Below the pieces are notes generated by a model that was not told the origin of the DNA, searched no databases, and saw only the letters and a list, made by a program, of their open reading frames with translations. A program made the position numbers and the translations under genes. Of a stretch of DNA of 64,000 bases, positions 23,145 to 34,875 are shown one piece after another; the stretch's first letter is position 1; each line of letters begins with the position of its first letter. The stretch spans positions 39,990,159-40,054,158 of the forward strand of contig NC_089232.1 of the NCBI RefSeq assembly GCF_963924675.1. The letters run 5' to 3'. This stretch comes from Phocoena phocoena. Taxonomy: Eukaryota; Chordata; Mammalia; Artiodactyla; Phocoenidae.

Positions 23145-23420
23145 CCCAGGAAAGACTCTGGGCTTTGGAGGCTGTCAGACCTATATTTGAATTGTGACTG
23201 TGCTTCATACTTGGCATTTTAGGCATCTGTAAGCACTGGATGATGATGCCCCCTAGTAAGGTAATATCAATATATATAATGCACGCACCCCAGTACATGG
23301 AATCTATAGCCCTTGTCATGTGTTGGTTTCCTACCTCTCTTCCTTCAGGTGCTCAGATTAAAAGAAGGGCTATGGATAAAGTACCCAGTCCAGTGTCTGG
23401 CATTGGCAGTTTATTTCCAA
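23145..23420 (+). repeat. MIR SINE fragments
   Basis: Forward MIR head 'aaagactctgggctttggaggctgtcagacctatatttgaattgtgactgtg..cttgg', with a possible 3' end piece 'aagtacccagtccagtgtctggcattggcag' after a gap. Middle part lost or replaced. Confidence 0.55.
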
Positions 23421-23556
23421 CTCTTTAATCAACCAGGAAAAAGTAGTTTACCTTATGATTCTAACACTTTGGAAGTTTAGAAGCATTATCGTTTTCTGGA
23501 TTCATTTATCAATTCAAACCCGTGTTCCTGAGAGAAGAGGTTAAAATTGAGTTTGT

Positions 23557-23571
23557 TAAAAAAAAAAAAAA
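23557..23571. repeat. Poly(A) run
   Basis: Run of 14 A, seen directly; no retroelement body recognised to its left. Confidence 0.8.
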
Positions 23572-23589
23572 GTGTGGCTAGAAGACGTT

Positions 23590-23700
23590 TGGACTGCATG
23601 AGGCTTAGAGATGGTAGACCACCTTCCTCACTTACAGATGAGGAAACGTAGGCCAAGATTGGTTAAATACATTACCAGGGACACAGCTAGTTATCATTGG
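23590..23700 (-). repeat. MIR-like ancient SINE fragment
   Basis: 'gaggcttagagatggtagaccaccttcctcacttacagatgaggaaacgtaggcc' and 'accagggacacagctagtta'. Same repeat as at 16.53 kb. Confidence 0.5.
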
Positions 23701-24237
23701 TCAGCCTGTCTGGTGATCTGAAGATCACACCCCTGACTCGGCCTTACAGAACTCTCTGGCTCCGTTGAACACACTTTGAAACCACAGGGGCCTGTTCTGA
23801 AATTGTCACAAGGGTAATCTGCTGTTAGGTAAGTTACCAGATTGCTGTATAGGAGAAAGTTATGGTGCTGATTTAGCATATTGTATCAGTTAACTACTTT
23901 AAACATGAGATTATTCTGCTTTTATTTTAAATATAATATAGCATTAGAAAAACATTTGAGGAGAAACAAACTAACCAACTATGCAACATTCCATGTCTTG
24001 CCCCAGCATCAGACTCTGAGCACAAGTTTCATTTGAGGGGGCTGGCGCAGTCCCATGGTTGGAAAGGATTCAGTGTCTGGGTCTTGATTCCACAATCTGT
24101 GCATCAGTTTCTATTTTGTGGGACGATCCCTGGTGCCTTTTCTTAGTTAGCTAGTACTGACTTGAGTGTTTGCATCAAAGGCATCTGAGAAGGTAGGATC
24201 CTCCCAGAAGTAAGCTCTCTTCACCAAAATAAGGGGA
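23701..24237. other. Unique sequence
   Basis: No gene or nameable repeat. Confidence 0.35.
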
Positions 24238-24420
24238 AGGTGTTTATTGACTGCCTACTGCATACATGATTTCATTTAATCCTCACAACAACTTTGTGAT
24301 GTAGATACTATTTTCTCTACTTCAGAGATAGAAACTAGGGAGAGGTAATGCCCACTACGGAAAGGAGGAGCCAGGATTTGAACCTAATTTTACCCAAAGC
24401 CCATGCTCTTTGTGATCCAC
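24238..24420 (-). repeat. MIR SINE
   Basis: 'tgtttattgactgcctactgcatacatgatttcatttaatcctcacaacaactttgtgatgtagatactatt', 'gagatagaaactagggagagg' and 'gagccaggatttgaacc' form a good reversed MIR. Confidence 0.88.
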
Positions 24421-24792
24421 GTGATTGCTGTTCAGTAGTTATGGCCTCATTAGACTTACGTTACCAAAATGGCATGTGATCAAAATCTCAGGAATCACAA
24501 AAATAGAAACTGCTCATGGGGTGTGCAGGGCCATCAGTTGCTGATGCTTTTTCTTTGAGGTCTGTGGTCTGTTAAGATTTTTTTCTTTCCAAGTCTGTTT
24601 GTTTTCATGATATGACACATTTTTATTACTCAGAAAATGTTCAAAAGGGCCCTCCATGCTGTGATTACATGTTGCTCCCCATAAGGAAACATCCAGCTGG
24701 GATTTTTTTCCCATGGGTTTTGTCAACTTTTGGAAGCCCAGTGGCCATCTCTTCATAACACTCAGCGTTGTGAGCTTTGGAGGGCTGGAGAC

Positions 24793-25032
24793 TAATGGAC
24801 ATCTTTTTTTTTTTTTTTTTTTTTTGTGGTACGCGGACCTCTCACTGTTGTGGCCTCTCCCATTGCAGAGCACAGGCTCCGGACACGCAGGCTCAGCGGC
24901 CATGGCTCACGGGCCCAGCTGCTCTGTGGCATGTGGGATCTTCCCAGATCGGGGCACAAACCCGTGTCCCCTGCATCAGCAGGCAGACTCTCAATCACTG
25001 CACCACCAGGGAAGCCCTAATGGACATCTTTT
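24793..25032 (-). repeat. Young CHR-family SINE with perfect target-site duplication
   Basis: SINE body 24808-25017, minus strand, with an A-tail seen as a long T run (24803-24825) and an intact head (gggcttccctggtggtgc on the minus strand). It is flanked by a perfect 15-bp direct repeat TAATGGACATCTTTT (24793-24807 and 25018-25032). The perfect duplication implies a recent insertion. Confidence 0.96.
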
Positions 25033-26645
25033 AAGAAAACACAACCTGATGTAACACCTGTTTACCCTGCAGAGTTTTAAAGAGAGGAGAATAAAACGAT
25101 GATGTGGGCACTCATTCTTTTCTCTTTCTCATCAAGGAGAAGATGAAGTGAGGCCCCAAAAATGGTTCAGTTGAGGTCTAGCGCAGACAGGACTTCCAAC
25201 AGTGGCCGAGAATTGTGTAATTCAAATTATTAATCCAACTCCTGAAGCTCTCGTATATCTGATTGCAAAATAAGGGATCTTACATGCATATGTCTTTCTC
25301 ATATCTTATTTCTCCATTATTTGCTTTACTCATTCATCTAGATTTAATTGCCATTTCACAGAAGTCTCCATGAAATGTGGTTAAATTGCCTATTGCCAGT
25401 ATGATTTTAGGAGTCTTATACAACTTAATGGTATTAACGAAAGCTGCCCTTCTCTGTGCTCCCTTTGTTTTGCTCCTCACCGAGACTCTTTGTCTTCATC
25501 CATTCTGGTCCAGCCTGCCCTGGCAGCTGTTTCCTAGGAGAGCTCTTACATGAGGGTGGGGTAAGGGCCCAGGGGTCTCCTACAGCCATACTAGGAAAAG
25601 TGCAGTATAGAAAAAACGGGGAAGGTCTAGTCTATCTTAGTTTGTGTTTTAATATTGCTAAGTTCAAGGTATTTTAGTCTTGATGGAAGAGAAGAAAATA
25701 ATATGTTGGAAGGTTGTAGAATAATTTTTATCCAAATTTAGAATTATGTGTGTGTGTGTTTGTGTGTGATATGGGTATGCACATGTTTAAGTTCCCTCTT
25801 TATTGCCCTTATCTTTTAAAGCAAAACTAAAAAAAAAAAAAAAGAATCCCCAAGAAACAAAAAACAAAAATACAAATACCAAAATGCATTTCCTTATGGT
25901 AGGATAAACATTCAGCTGTGTCATTTGCAAGAACTCAATAACATAAACAAAAATAAACCAAGCAATTTTCATAGCGAGTTTTTGTGTTTAGTATATGGAG
26001 TATTTCTGGATTGTCATCAAGCCAGCATTTATGACCACTTTAGAGAAATAAAAATTTTAGTAACAGAAAATTATAACGTCGTCCAGCTCTTGATGGGGGA
26101 CAAGGGAGGAGAGGAGACTACAAATGATCTTAAAAAATAGAGTTACAGTTTCTGAGGCACGTGAGGACATAGTAGAGAGAAGGGGCTGCTGCCTTCTAGG
26201 GGTCTGAACCCAACGTCAATGTAGGATTCCTCGGTGTCCAGTCCAACTTCGAAGGGGGCTGGCTTTCTGTGGCCAACGAAGTGGTCCTCTAATTTTGTCT
26301 GAGAACATATCCTGCCCATCTGCAAAATGGAAATTCTCTTATTGTTCATGTCTCCGGAGCTAAGGTCTAAATCTAATCAGCCCAAGTTTTTATCATGTTA
26401 GAAATAAAGTCCATAAAATTTATTTCAGGTCTCATATGGCATATAATTGCAAAAGTTCCTCATAGTTAAAAAGAAAAGAAAAGAAAAGAATAGGAAAAAA
26501 CCCTAAAACCTATTCAGTTTAACTCTGGGAAAGCATTAAGACAGAATTAAAAGCATACTTTTCCTGATACCCAGAAGAGGGGTACAGTTCCTTTTCCTTT
26601 CACTATTAGGGTTCCTCTGCCCACTTGCCTTCCACATGTGTTTTG
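25033..26645. other. Unique sequence with short simple repeats
   Basis: About 1.6 kb. Contains a GT tract (25748-25768), an A15 run (25829-25843) and an AAAAG-type repeat (26470-26490). No gene recognised. Confidence 0.4.
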
Positions 26646-26649
26646 TTTC

Positions 26650-26880
26650 TTTTTTTTTTTAAGTTGAAGTGTAGTTGATTGACAGTATTCTCTTAGTTTC
26701 AGGTGTACAGCATAGCGATTTGGGATTTTTTTTGCAGATTATATTCCATTAGAGGTTATTTTAAGATATTGGTTATAATTCCCTGTGCTATATGGTAAAT
26801 CCTTGTTGCTTCTCTATTTTATGTATGGTTATTTGGATCTGATAATCCCATACTCCTAATGTGTCCCTTCCCCCATCCCT
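26650..26880 (-). mobile_element. L1 LINE 3' end, truncated
   Basis: T-rich start, then 'aagttgaagtgtagttgattgacagtattctcttagtttcaggtgtacagcatagcgatttggg', 'ccctgtgctatatggtaaatccttgttgc' and 'cccatactcctaatgtgtcccttcccccatccc'. This is the reversed 3' region of laurasiatherian L1 elements. No ORF2 reached. Confidence 0.82.
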
Positions 26881-28514
26881 CTTCTCCGTGTTCTGCCCAG
26901 AGTCAGCATTTGCCTCACGCCAGCTCTGGTTTTACCCTTTATCGCCCACTCTGACTCTCTCCAAATCATCTAAACAGCTTAATGACCTTTCACTCCTGCA
27001 ACCTCTCCAAAGTCTGGGCAGCATATTTCCTTTAGCGTTAAACCTCCCTGTTTGCCTCTGTTTCCCTTCAGGGCATTCAAATTCATCATTCACTCCCTTC
27101 CAGGTGGCAGTTTTCAAAGCGTGGTCTGAGAGTTGTTCTTTTCTAATGCTCATGTTTCCAACATGATAAGGCCTGTAATTTTGATTCTGGCAGGAATTAA
27201 TAATCTCCTTGTTATATTCCTAATTAGTTTTTCATCAAAATCACTGTTAGGGTCTATTCATTCCTTTATTCTGTTGAGGCTTTCCTCCCCCTCAGGTGAC
27301 AAGCCAGAGTTGGTGGCAGAGGTATTCCAAGGAGGTTTTTGCTCTATTAAAGGCTCCATGGACGTATCTTTTCCTCCATCCAATTAAGAATTTCCCCTAA
27401 AACTATCCCAGTAGGATCTAGGTGTTTTGACAGAGCTCTCTGAATAACTCAACTTTTCAAGACCACTATACTGTCCCTCTCATTTGGATTCACTTCCTGG
27501 GTTCTAGGCTTTGGAAAACATCCACTTATGCAGATGGATTACAAAACTGTCTTAGGAAGTTTCTTTATCTACTTGCAAAAGTAGTAACTACAGTGTAACC
27601 TCAAAATTATTAAAATAGTGATAGAAAAAGCATTTTGGCTTCAACCAAGAGAATTTTGACTCAAGACTTGCTTGTTTCTTGTCTCTGGGTAGGCAGTGGA
27701 ATTAGTTGCCTTTGGTCCAGTCAAATTTGTAATGACATATCCTTGTTGAAATAGGATAGACTCATGTTATTTTTGGTCTTGTCAATTCCACATTCTTCTC
27801 CAAGAACCATTCCTTCTATCCAACCTCTGATTGTTTTTATTAACTCCTGCAAAGCTTAGGACTAGGAACTTGTAAAGGAATCCCAAGGAAGGGCCTCAGT
27901 TGGATGGAGAAGCTTACTTCTGTGGCCCATTACTGTTTTTTTCCTACTCTCTTTTGAGGCAAGCCTCCTAAAAGACAAAGAGAGCAGTTGTAGGTATGGT
28001 GGTTACATATACTGGTCAGGCCCGGTCCGAGTGAGAATCTGAAAGACTTGCAAATTCTTAATGCTTGGAATTAGAGCTCAGGAATTTCTGATAGTTTGTG
28101 GGAACTGGAGCTCTCCCTCCTTGTACTTATGGGACAGTAATTCTTTGGGTAGAGGGTATCTGCAGAGATGCTAACCTGCTTCTCTTCTCCAGTTCCTGGA
28201 AAGCTTAAACCATTTTGTTGATGTGCTGCTCCCCAGGTTTAGGGTAGATAGTTACAGTGGGGCTAAAGTTCCTCTCTACCTCTACTCCACCCCCACGCTT
28301 AGTTTAGAATACAGCAGACCCACCAAAGGAGTGTCTAAGCCATCAGGTGGAGACGTAATGCTGATGTGTGTCATGCCAGCTTTTTCCTGGCACATGCCTC
28401 GGAAGAGAACGCTGGCATAAGCACGGTTGAGAAGGCTTCTGTGGGGGTGTGTACGCTTGACTTGTTAACACCGATGGTAGTATAAATCCCCACAGTCAAC
28501 ATATTCCAGCTCCA
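26881..28514. other. Unique sequence
   Basis: About 1.6 kb. The left part (26.88-27.17 kb) is pyrimidine-rich and may be an old LINE piece, but I cannot support a family. No gene recognised. Confidence 0.35.
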
Positions 28515-28670
28515 CTCAGTACTGAAGTGTTTATTAAGCATCTTCTGTGTGTCAGTCACTTGGGCTGTAAGGATGAATAAGACATGGTTGCAGCCATCAA
28601 AAGTTCCCAGTGTAGAGGAGAGTTGTACAACCATGAGATCAAGGCCTTGCAGGAGAAGATGGGAATCTGG
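28515..28670 (-). repeat. L2 LINE 3' end
   Basis: 'ctgaagtgtttattaagcatcttctgtgtgtcagtcacttgggctgtaaggatgaataagacatgg' then 'gcagccatcaaaagttcccagtgtagaggagag' is the reversed L2 terminal region. Confidence 0.75.
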
Positions 28671-28924
28671 CTCTAGGATGTTGCTCCCTCCCTCTGGTAG
28701 GGTGAGGATTAACTGGTCAGGAAGCATTTAATTGAAAAGGACAGAAACACTCAGAGAAGCTCAAGTAAGGGGTGTATTGGAAGGATGGAGGTGTCCTTCA
28801 TCAGAGCTGCTATGTATGGCTGTGTAAGATTTGCTCTGGGAGAGGGCTCTTGGCTGAAGGCGTGTGTGGTGCTGAAATTCAGCAGTGCTGAGGCTGGCAT
28901 GGGGGCTATAGAGGGCGCTCTTTT

Positions 28925-30592
28925 CCCTCACTTTCCTATTTTATTTTTAAAACATCTTATTTTTTATTTTTTAATTTTTTGGCCACACAGCTTGTGGGAT
29001 CTTTGTTCCCCGACCAGGGATTGAAGCTGGGCCACTGGCATTGGAAGCTCAGAGTCCTAACCACTGGACCGCTAGGGAATTCCCTAAAACATCTTACTTT
29101 GAAATAATTTCAAACTTAGAGAAAAGACGAGAGAATAATACAGAGAAAAATCGTATGCCTTTTATTGAGATTCACCAGTTTTTAAGATTTGGGCACATTT
29201 GTTGTATATCAATCTGTCATTCGTAGTGCTTCCTGAATCATTTGAGAGTAGGTATCATACTCTGTGCCTTAATATTTCAATGTATATTTTTTAAGAACAA
29301 AATTATTCTTGTATGTAACCAGAATACAGTTATCAAATAATAGGAAATTTAATCAAATACTAGGGAAGCAAAGTAATGCTTTTATCCAATCTACAGTCCA
29401 TATTCAAATTTTGTCAATTATATCAACAGTGTTCTTTATAGCATTGTTTTCACCTCAACTACAGTATCCAGTCCAGTCTCACGAATTGTGTTTAGTTGTC
29501 ATGTCTCTTTTTTTTTCTCTTTTAATTGAAAACAGTACTTTGGTGTTTCTTTGTCTTTCATTACCTGACATTTTTGAAGAATATAGACCATTTATTTTAT
29601 ACAACATTCCTCATCGAGCTTATCGGATATTTCCTCATGATTAGATTCAGATTATGTATTCTTGGCCAGAATTCTACAGAGGATGTTGTGTACATGTACT
29701 TCTCAGATTAACACATCCAGAGACACATTATGTTTGACCTTTATTGTTGATGTTAATTTTAATACCTGATCAAGGTATTGTCTGGTTTCTCCACTGCATA
29801 GTTACTGTTTTTTACCCTTGTAACTAATAAACAATCTTGGGACCCACTTTAGGCATGTAAATATCTAGTAAGTCATCAAATTTTGACCTCAGGATTTCAC
29901 ATCTATCGATGGTTCTTGTTTACGGATGATGGAATATGGCGACTTGCCAATCTACCATTTCCTCTACGTTTATCAGTCAGCATTCTCTTGCAAGGAGGAG
30001 CCCTCAGTTTGCCTTCATTTGCTTATTCACCTATTTATAATCAATACGGACTTATGGATTCATTCTTTTTTTTTACAATGGGTTAAAATTTGTTATTTAT
30101 TTTGGTGCTCAAATTATCAGACATTGGCTAGTGGGGAGCTGCTTCTATGCTTCAAGCTGCTCCTGTGTTTTTTGAAAATGCCACCATCAGTTTTGAAAAC
30201 ACTTTCTTACTTTCTGGATTAAGAGGGTGTTCTAGGCTCATTTTGTCTCTTCTCTGTCTCAACTCTGTTATTTTCCATTTCTCCAAGGAACTCCCTGATT
30301 CCTTTTAGTGGGGAATGATGGGTTACCAATTCTCTTGTTTTCTGATTTGTTTTCCCTGTGTCTCTTTATGTGAAAAAAGAAAAACATATTTGTGTATGCG
30401 CTATTTCCCTCCCCCTTTTTACATAAAAGATAGCATGAAGAACAATGTCTTTTATATTTTGCTTTTTCACTGAATAGTATATGTTGGAAATCACTCCATA
30501 TCATTTATATAGATTTTCGTTTTTTGCTTACTTGTTTCTTAATAGTTGCATAGTACTTCACTGTGTGTATGTTTTGAAACTTATCAATCACA
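28925..30592 (-). mobile_element. Ancient L1M LINE 3' region, interrupted by a SINE
   Basis: About 1.5 kb of reversed old L1 3' UTR. Landmarks: 'gaaataatttcaaacttagagaaaagacgag', 'gattcaccagtttttaagatttgggcacatttg', 'gtgtttagttgtcatgtctctt', 'gtttctccactgcatagttac', 'atggattcattc', and near 30480-30570 'tatatgttggaaatcactccatatcat' plus 'taatagttgcatagtacttc', which adjoins the end of ORF2. A SINE sits in it at 28960-29085. No ORF remains open. Confidence 0.83.
28949..29096 (-). repeat. Short tRNA-derived SINE with target-site duplication
   Basis: Body 28960-29085, minus strand. The head reads gggaattccctagcggtcc on the minus strand and the tail side is the TTTTTGGCC-type end. It is flanked by a perfect 11-bp repeat AAAACATCTTA (28949-28959 and 29086-29096). 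It inserted into the surrounding L1M, which reads through on both sides. Confidence 0.93.
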
Positions 30593-31379
30593 CACACACA
30601 CACAGAGTTCTTACATTCTTTAAATATTTTCTTCTTATTCTTCATTTGGTTTTAGTTTACTTATTTTTTTATTTTTATTTTTTTGTCTCTAACTGAGCTG
30701 CCTTGTTCTAATTAGTCTGCCAATAGTGAGTGCCTGTTTTCTAATTCTCAGAAAGGAGCTGTACATGCTTGTGTGGCCTGAGTCTCACAGAAGTTGGCTG
30801 CAGGAAGGAAAGCTGTGATTCCTGGGAACTGTGTGCCCCTACTTAGGAGTAGAGGCCACCAGGACCCTGGACACCCTTTCTTGTCCCAGGGCAGCATGGG
30901 GATTTGTTGGCTTGCTCTCTGGTGGTCATCCCACTATATCTGATAGAGAGTTCCCAGTTGAGTTGCTCAACCCTGTTTGTTTTTGGATCTATAAAATGAT
31001 TGGTGGAGAAAGAAGAGCTGGATGCCTGGGAATAGAAGTGTTGGCCTGAAGAGGTGGTAGATTCTGTAGGTTCTTTATGCAGCGCCAGGTACATAATGAA
31101 CTCTTACTTGTCATCATCATTTCCACTTTGATAGAATCCTGTTTGTGTATTTATGCTAGCCACCCCTCCTCACCCTCCCCACCCCCATCCCGCCTCAGGT
31201 GATGTGTGTCCATGCTGTCACACGTGGGACATTATGTGTTTTATTAAAAACACTTAGATTCATCCTTTTTCTTCAATCGCTCTCTTCCTGTCCTTTCCCT
31301 TTTTAATAGACTAGAAATTGAGTATAGACTCAGGTTTGTGGGGGAAAGAAAATCCCTTTTTATCTGGATAATTTGAAGA
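30593..31379. other. Unique sequence with CA and T-rich patches
   Basis: Includes an AC run (30590-30605), a T/A-rich patch (30650-30686) and a C-rich patch (31160-31197). No gene recognised. Confidence 0.4.
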
Positions 31380-31810
31380 ATTCACAGCAGCTTAGCCAAG
31401 ACGTGCCCGATCCTCCCAGAACTCACATGATTATGCTAATTCAGAAGAAATGTGTTGACGCACTATTAAAAAGCATGATCTGTTTTCGGCTTCTGGGTAA
31501 AGAGGAGAGCAGCAGCCTTTAGTAGCCGTGTCAGTTTTGCCCGTATTATCAGGTGCAGATGTGCCAGCTGCCAGTAGGCATTTTCTCTCTGATAGCGCTA
31601 ACCACTTAACCGTGGGTCAGCGAGGTGCAGCTCTCAGCCAATAGATCTAATTGCAAGCCTTCTGTGTTCCCTGTGATTGCAGGTTTCTCCAGCTCTATAA
31701 ACAAATAGTAATCAACTAAACCTGTTACCTCTGAGTAGAGACGTCACGATATGAAATATTAACTGTTCTAAATACAGTAATGATGGTTTAAAACTGTATT
31801 TGTTTCTTGA
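31380..31810. promoter_or_regulatory. Candidate conserved enhancer-like element
   Basis: Repeat-free, CpG-retaining block with clustered motifs. Three E-boxes fall within 21 bp (CAGGTG 31550-31555, CAGATG 31556-31561, CAGCTG 31565-31570). There is a RUNX-type AACCAC (31600-31605), a CCAAT box (31639-31643), a TAATTG homeobox core (31648-31653) and a forkhead-type TAAACAAA (31698-31705). A 9-bp inverted repeat (AAATACAGT at 31770-31778, ACTGTATTT at 31793-31801) closes the block. Regulatory role is inferred from motif density only. Confidence 0.33.
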
Positions 31811-32430
31811 ATATCAAGGGAAAAAAGATTTACAAAAAGAAGGGAAAATCAGAAGCTCAAGAATTGGAATTCTGAAGGGCCCTCTGGCTCTTTTCCCTCT
31901 ACATAATGAAAAATTGCATATGTATATGACATGTTTTATGTGGTCAGATACAGTGTAAATATTGTGTACATCTTTTGCTGGAGTAACAATGCATTAGCAG
32001 CATCACAAATAAGCTCTGCCTCAGCATCTACATTTTTATGACATTTTTATGTTAATGTAAGTCAAACTTATGTTTTGTGATGTATCTAATCCACCCCAAA
32101 TTAATCCATTTGTATTCCTATAATCCAATCAGCTCCTGCCTCCCCTGCTAAAAAGTTAGATGCAAAGTCCAAGGCAGAAATATGGCAGGAAGCCTGGGCC
32201 CAAGGACACTTTGCTTTTAGAAGATGCTTTTCCCCTCAGGCACTTGGAGGCATTGTGGGTTTTGGTGGGTAGTTCTGGTAGCGGCAGTGGTGGAGCTGGC
32301 ATGGGAGAGGGACCCTGTGTTGATAATGTCTTTGTAGACTTCCTTTTACTATTTTATTTTTTGATGCTGTTTAGATAACTTTCCCATCCATTCCAACTCA
32401 TAGTCTCTGCCATGTTTCCTAATCTCAGTG
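31811..32430. other. Unique sequence
   Basis: AT-rich, then mixed sequence. No gene or repeat named. Confidence 0.35.
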
Positions 32431-32606
32431 CCAGGACTCTATAGAGCACTTATTGTATGCATCGCTTCACGCTAAGCCTTTTATTAAGCATCTGCTGTGT
32501 ACAATGTGTATGCCATGTTTACTGAGTATCTGTTGTGTAGAATGTGTGTGCCTGAACCAGAGACCAGAAGTTCTGTTTTGCCCATATCAACCCACTGAAG
32601 ATGGAA

Positions 32607-32659
32607 CATCCATCAGAACTTGTTTGGAAATTTGGGGTCCAAACAAATTCTGATGGATG
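32607..32659. repeat. Near-perfect 22-bp inverted repeat (hairpin)
   Basis: Left arm 32607-32628 and right arm 32638-32659 are reverse complements at 21 of 22 positions, separated by the 9-nt spacer aatttgggg. Neither arm belongs to a repeat family I recognise. The single mismatch is a C facing an A in the stem. Flanks lose pairing at once on both sides. Confidence 0.95.
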
Positions 32660-32841
32660 ATTGCTCCTTGGTTTTTCTGAGGCTGATCTGGAGATGGAAG
32701 AATTCCTCCAGGAAACTGACAAGAAGCTGTTTGATATAATGGAAGATGCACTAGATTAGAAAGTCTTGAGCCTGGGTAGAATAGCATATGGATGAATAGC
32801 CCATGCTTTTCATTGATATGCTATACCATCAATATGCTGTC

Positions 32842-33032
32842 GTAGGGTTCAAATCCCCACCTTACCACTTACCAACTCAGGAAAATGACTTAACTACCAT
32901 GGGTCTCGGTTTTCTTATCTGTTAAATGAGGATAATAACACTTGTCTCACAAGGCTGTTGAGAAATATTGAGCTAAAGTTTGCACAATAGTGTCTGGCAA
33001 TTAAGGAAGGGCTCAATCCATGTTAGCTTCTG
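32842..33032 (+). repeat. MIR SINE
   Basis: 'gggttcaaatccccaccttaccacttaccaactcaggaaaatgacttaac', 'tctcggttttcttatctgttaaatgaggataataacacttgtctcacaaggctgttgag' and 'agtgtctggcaattaaggaagggctcaatccatgttagc' make a full forward MIR. Confidence 0.92.
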
Positions 33033-33299
33033 GCGTTGTTCAGAGTTTTGAAGTTGAGAACTATGAGAGTTTTTAGGCCCGATTTTTAATTTTTTTAGGT
33101 AAAGATAACTGTAAGGATGAGGTTCAGAAAGGCTAAATGCTTCACTCATAATCACATAGCTGCATGGGATGAGCCAGTATAAGGATCTAGGTCTCCAGAC
33201 TCACAGACGTCTTTCTAGTGCCTCTGCTGGCTAGTCTGCTGAAAGTCAATCTAGTGCTGACTTTCTTGTAGAGGAGAACAAATGTAAGGAATGAAGTAA

Positions 33300-33641
33300 A
33301 AAGGCCATGTCTTGGGACTTCGCTGGCAGTCCATTGGTTAGGAACCTGCCTTCTAATGCAGGGGATGTGGGTTCAATCCCTGGTCGGGGAACTAAGATCC
33401 GACATGCTGTGGGGCAACTAAGCCCACATGCCGCAACTACTGAGCCCAGGTGCTCTGGAGCCCGCTTGCCACAATTAGAGAGCCTGTGCACTGCAACTAC
33501 TGAGCCTGCGTGCTCTAGAGCCCGCGTGCCACAACTAGAGAGAAGCCTGCACGCTGCAGTGAAGAACCCACGTGCCACAACTAAGACCTGATGCAGCCAA
33601 ATAAATAAATAAAATATTTTTTAAAAAAAAGGTCATGTCTT
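33300..33641 (+). repeat. CHR-superfamily SINE (long, CHR-1-like) with target-site duplication
   Basis: Starts gggacttcgctggcagtcc with a clear B box (gggttcaatccc). The body has 'gcccgcgtgccacaactagag' units and it ends gatgcagcc plus an AAAT/A-rich tail. Flanking repeat AAAGGYCATGTCTT (33300-33312 and 33628-33641, one mismatch). Confidence 0.94.
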
Positions 33642-34754
33642 TGTTATTGCCCTGAAGCATGTAACTCCGGACAGTGGTGCTTATGGCTGGCTCTTTAGCT
33701 TGGTTGATCTTGAGCTAAAAGGAGCATGTCCCCTGGCAGCCTTTGGTGATGGACTTCAGGTACCAAGCGAACTGGCTTGAGCTCCTCCCTCCAAGTGTCC
33801 ATCCTGAGCAGGCCCTTCGCACTGCCCCATCCCTGCTGATTTTCAAGGATGAGTTAGCCATCCTCCTGGGACTGGCTGTCTGGGAAAAGCCCAGGAGCTG
33901 GCAGGAAACAAAGGCTAGAATTCACCATCTTTTCTTTCCTTGAAGTTGGGTCTACCCAACTCCAAACATCTGGCCAGTAAGTTTGGTCATTTCAAGCAGA
34001 GGAAGGAAAGAAGCTTCAGTTGAGACTGGGAACTGAAGACTGGGATTTTTTTTTTTTTTTTTTTGCTTTTTCTTCCATAATTTTGGCTTCCCATCTAACT
34101 GTGATTCTTTGTCTCTCCACTGCCTTCCCCTCCTTGATTCACCTCGTGTCTTTGCCTGTGTGGCTTATAAGGTTGCTTTGAGTCCAGATATTGTAGGAAA
34201 GAAGCCCCTGCCAACTAGAATCATGGAATGAGACTTTCTTCCTTGAGCTCTCTGTTGTGATGCAGAATTGGAATCTTCCGTCAATTCAGACTTAACTCAA
34301 ATGGGTCGACGTGGTTCATATTCAGGGGAGCGTTGTCAGTTATGTACACAAGAAGAGAGAAAATGGTGGCGTGGTGGTGGCAGCGGTGATTTGTGTGTGT
34401 GTACATAGGTGGAGGCGGGCTCCACGGGATGGAATTGGCTTGAAAATCTGCAGTGGGCTCTTTTCTCCTTTAACACTGATGCTGGGTAATTAGCAAAATG
34501 CGCACAGGGTTTTATCCATATTCATGCGCCCTGTCCCACAAGCATAAACAATCCAGTCTCTATTATTTCCTTGCGTGTGCAGCTCCCCCCTCTCCCTGCC
34601 ACCTGCAGAGCCCTGTGCTGCTCTGTTCACATCATTCTGGCTCTGGTGGGGAGTGGGGGTGCCTCCCCTGGACGGGGTCTGGGCACGGGGAGAGGACTCC
34701 ACAGAGAGCAGAGGGGGTGCCTCACCAACACAGAATCTGCAGTGGGTTGGAAAC
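33642..34754. other. Unique sequence
   Basis: About 1.1 kb. Contains a T18 run (34049-34066). Overlapping frames on both strands at 34.49-34.83 kb have no recognisable similarity. Confidence 0.4.
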
Positions 34755-34875
34755 TTTAATAAAGTGCATTCACAGCTGTGATTACGTGCAATCCTTAGGA
34801 GGACCCTGTGTGGTAGGTGGGGTTGCATAATTATTCCTGTGTGACAAAGGAGAAAATGAGGCGCAAAGATGGGGG
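34755..34875 (-). repeat. MIR SINE fragment
   Basis: 'taataaagtgcattcacagctgtgattacgtgcaatccttaggaggaccctgtgtggtaggt' followed by 'gacaaaggagaaaatgaggcgcaaagat', reversed MIR. Confidence 0.65.

Noticed and set aside
33246..33591. Overlapping 94- and 110-codon frames
   Set aside because: Entirely within a CHR-1-like SINE; the repeated peptide theme comes from the SINE's internal units.
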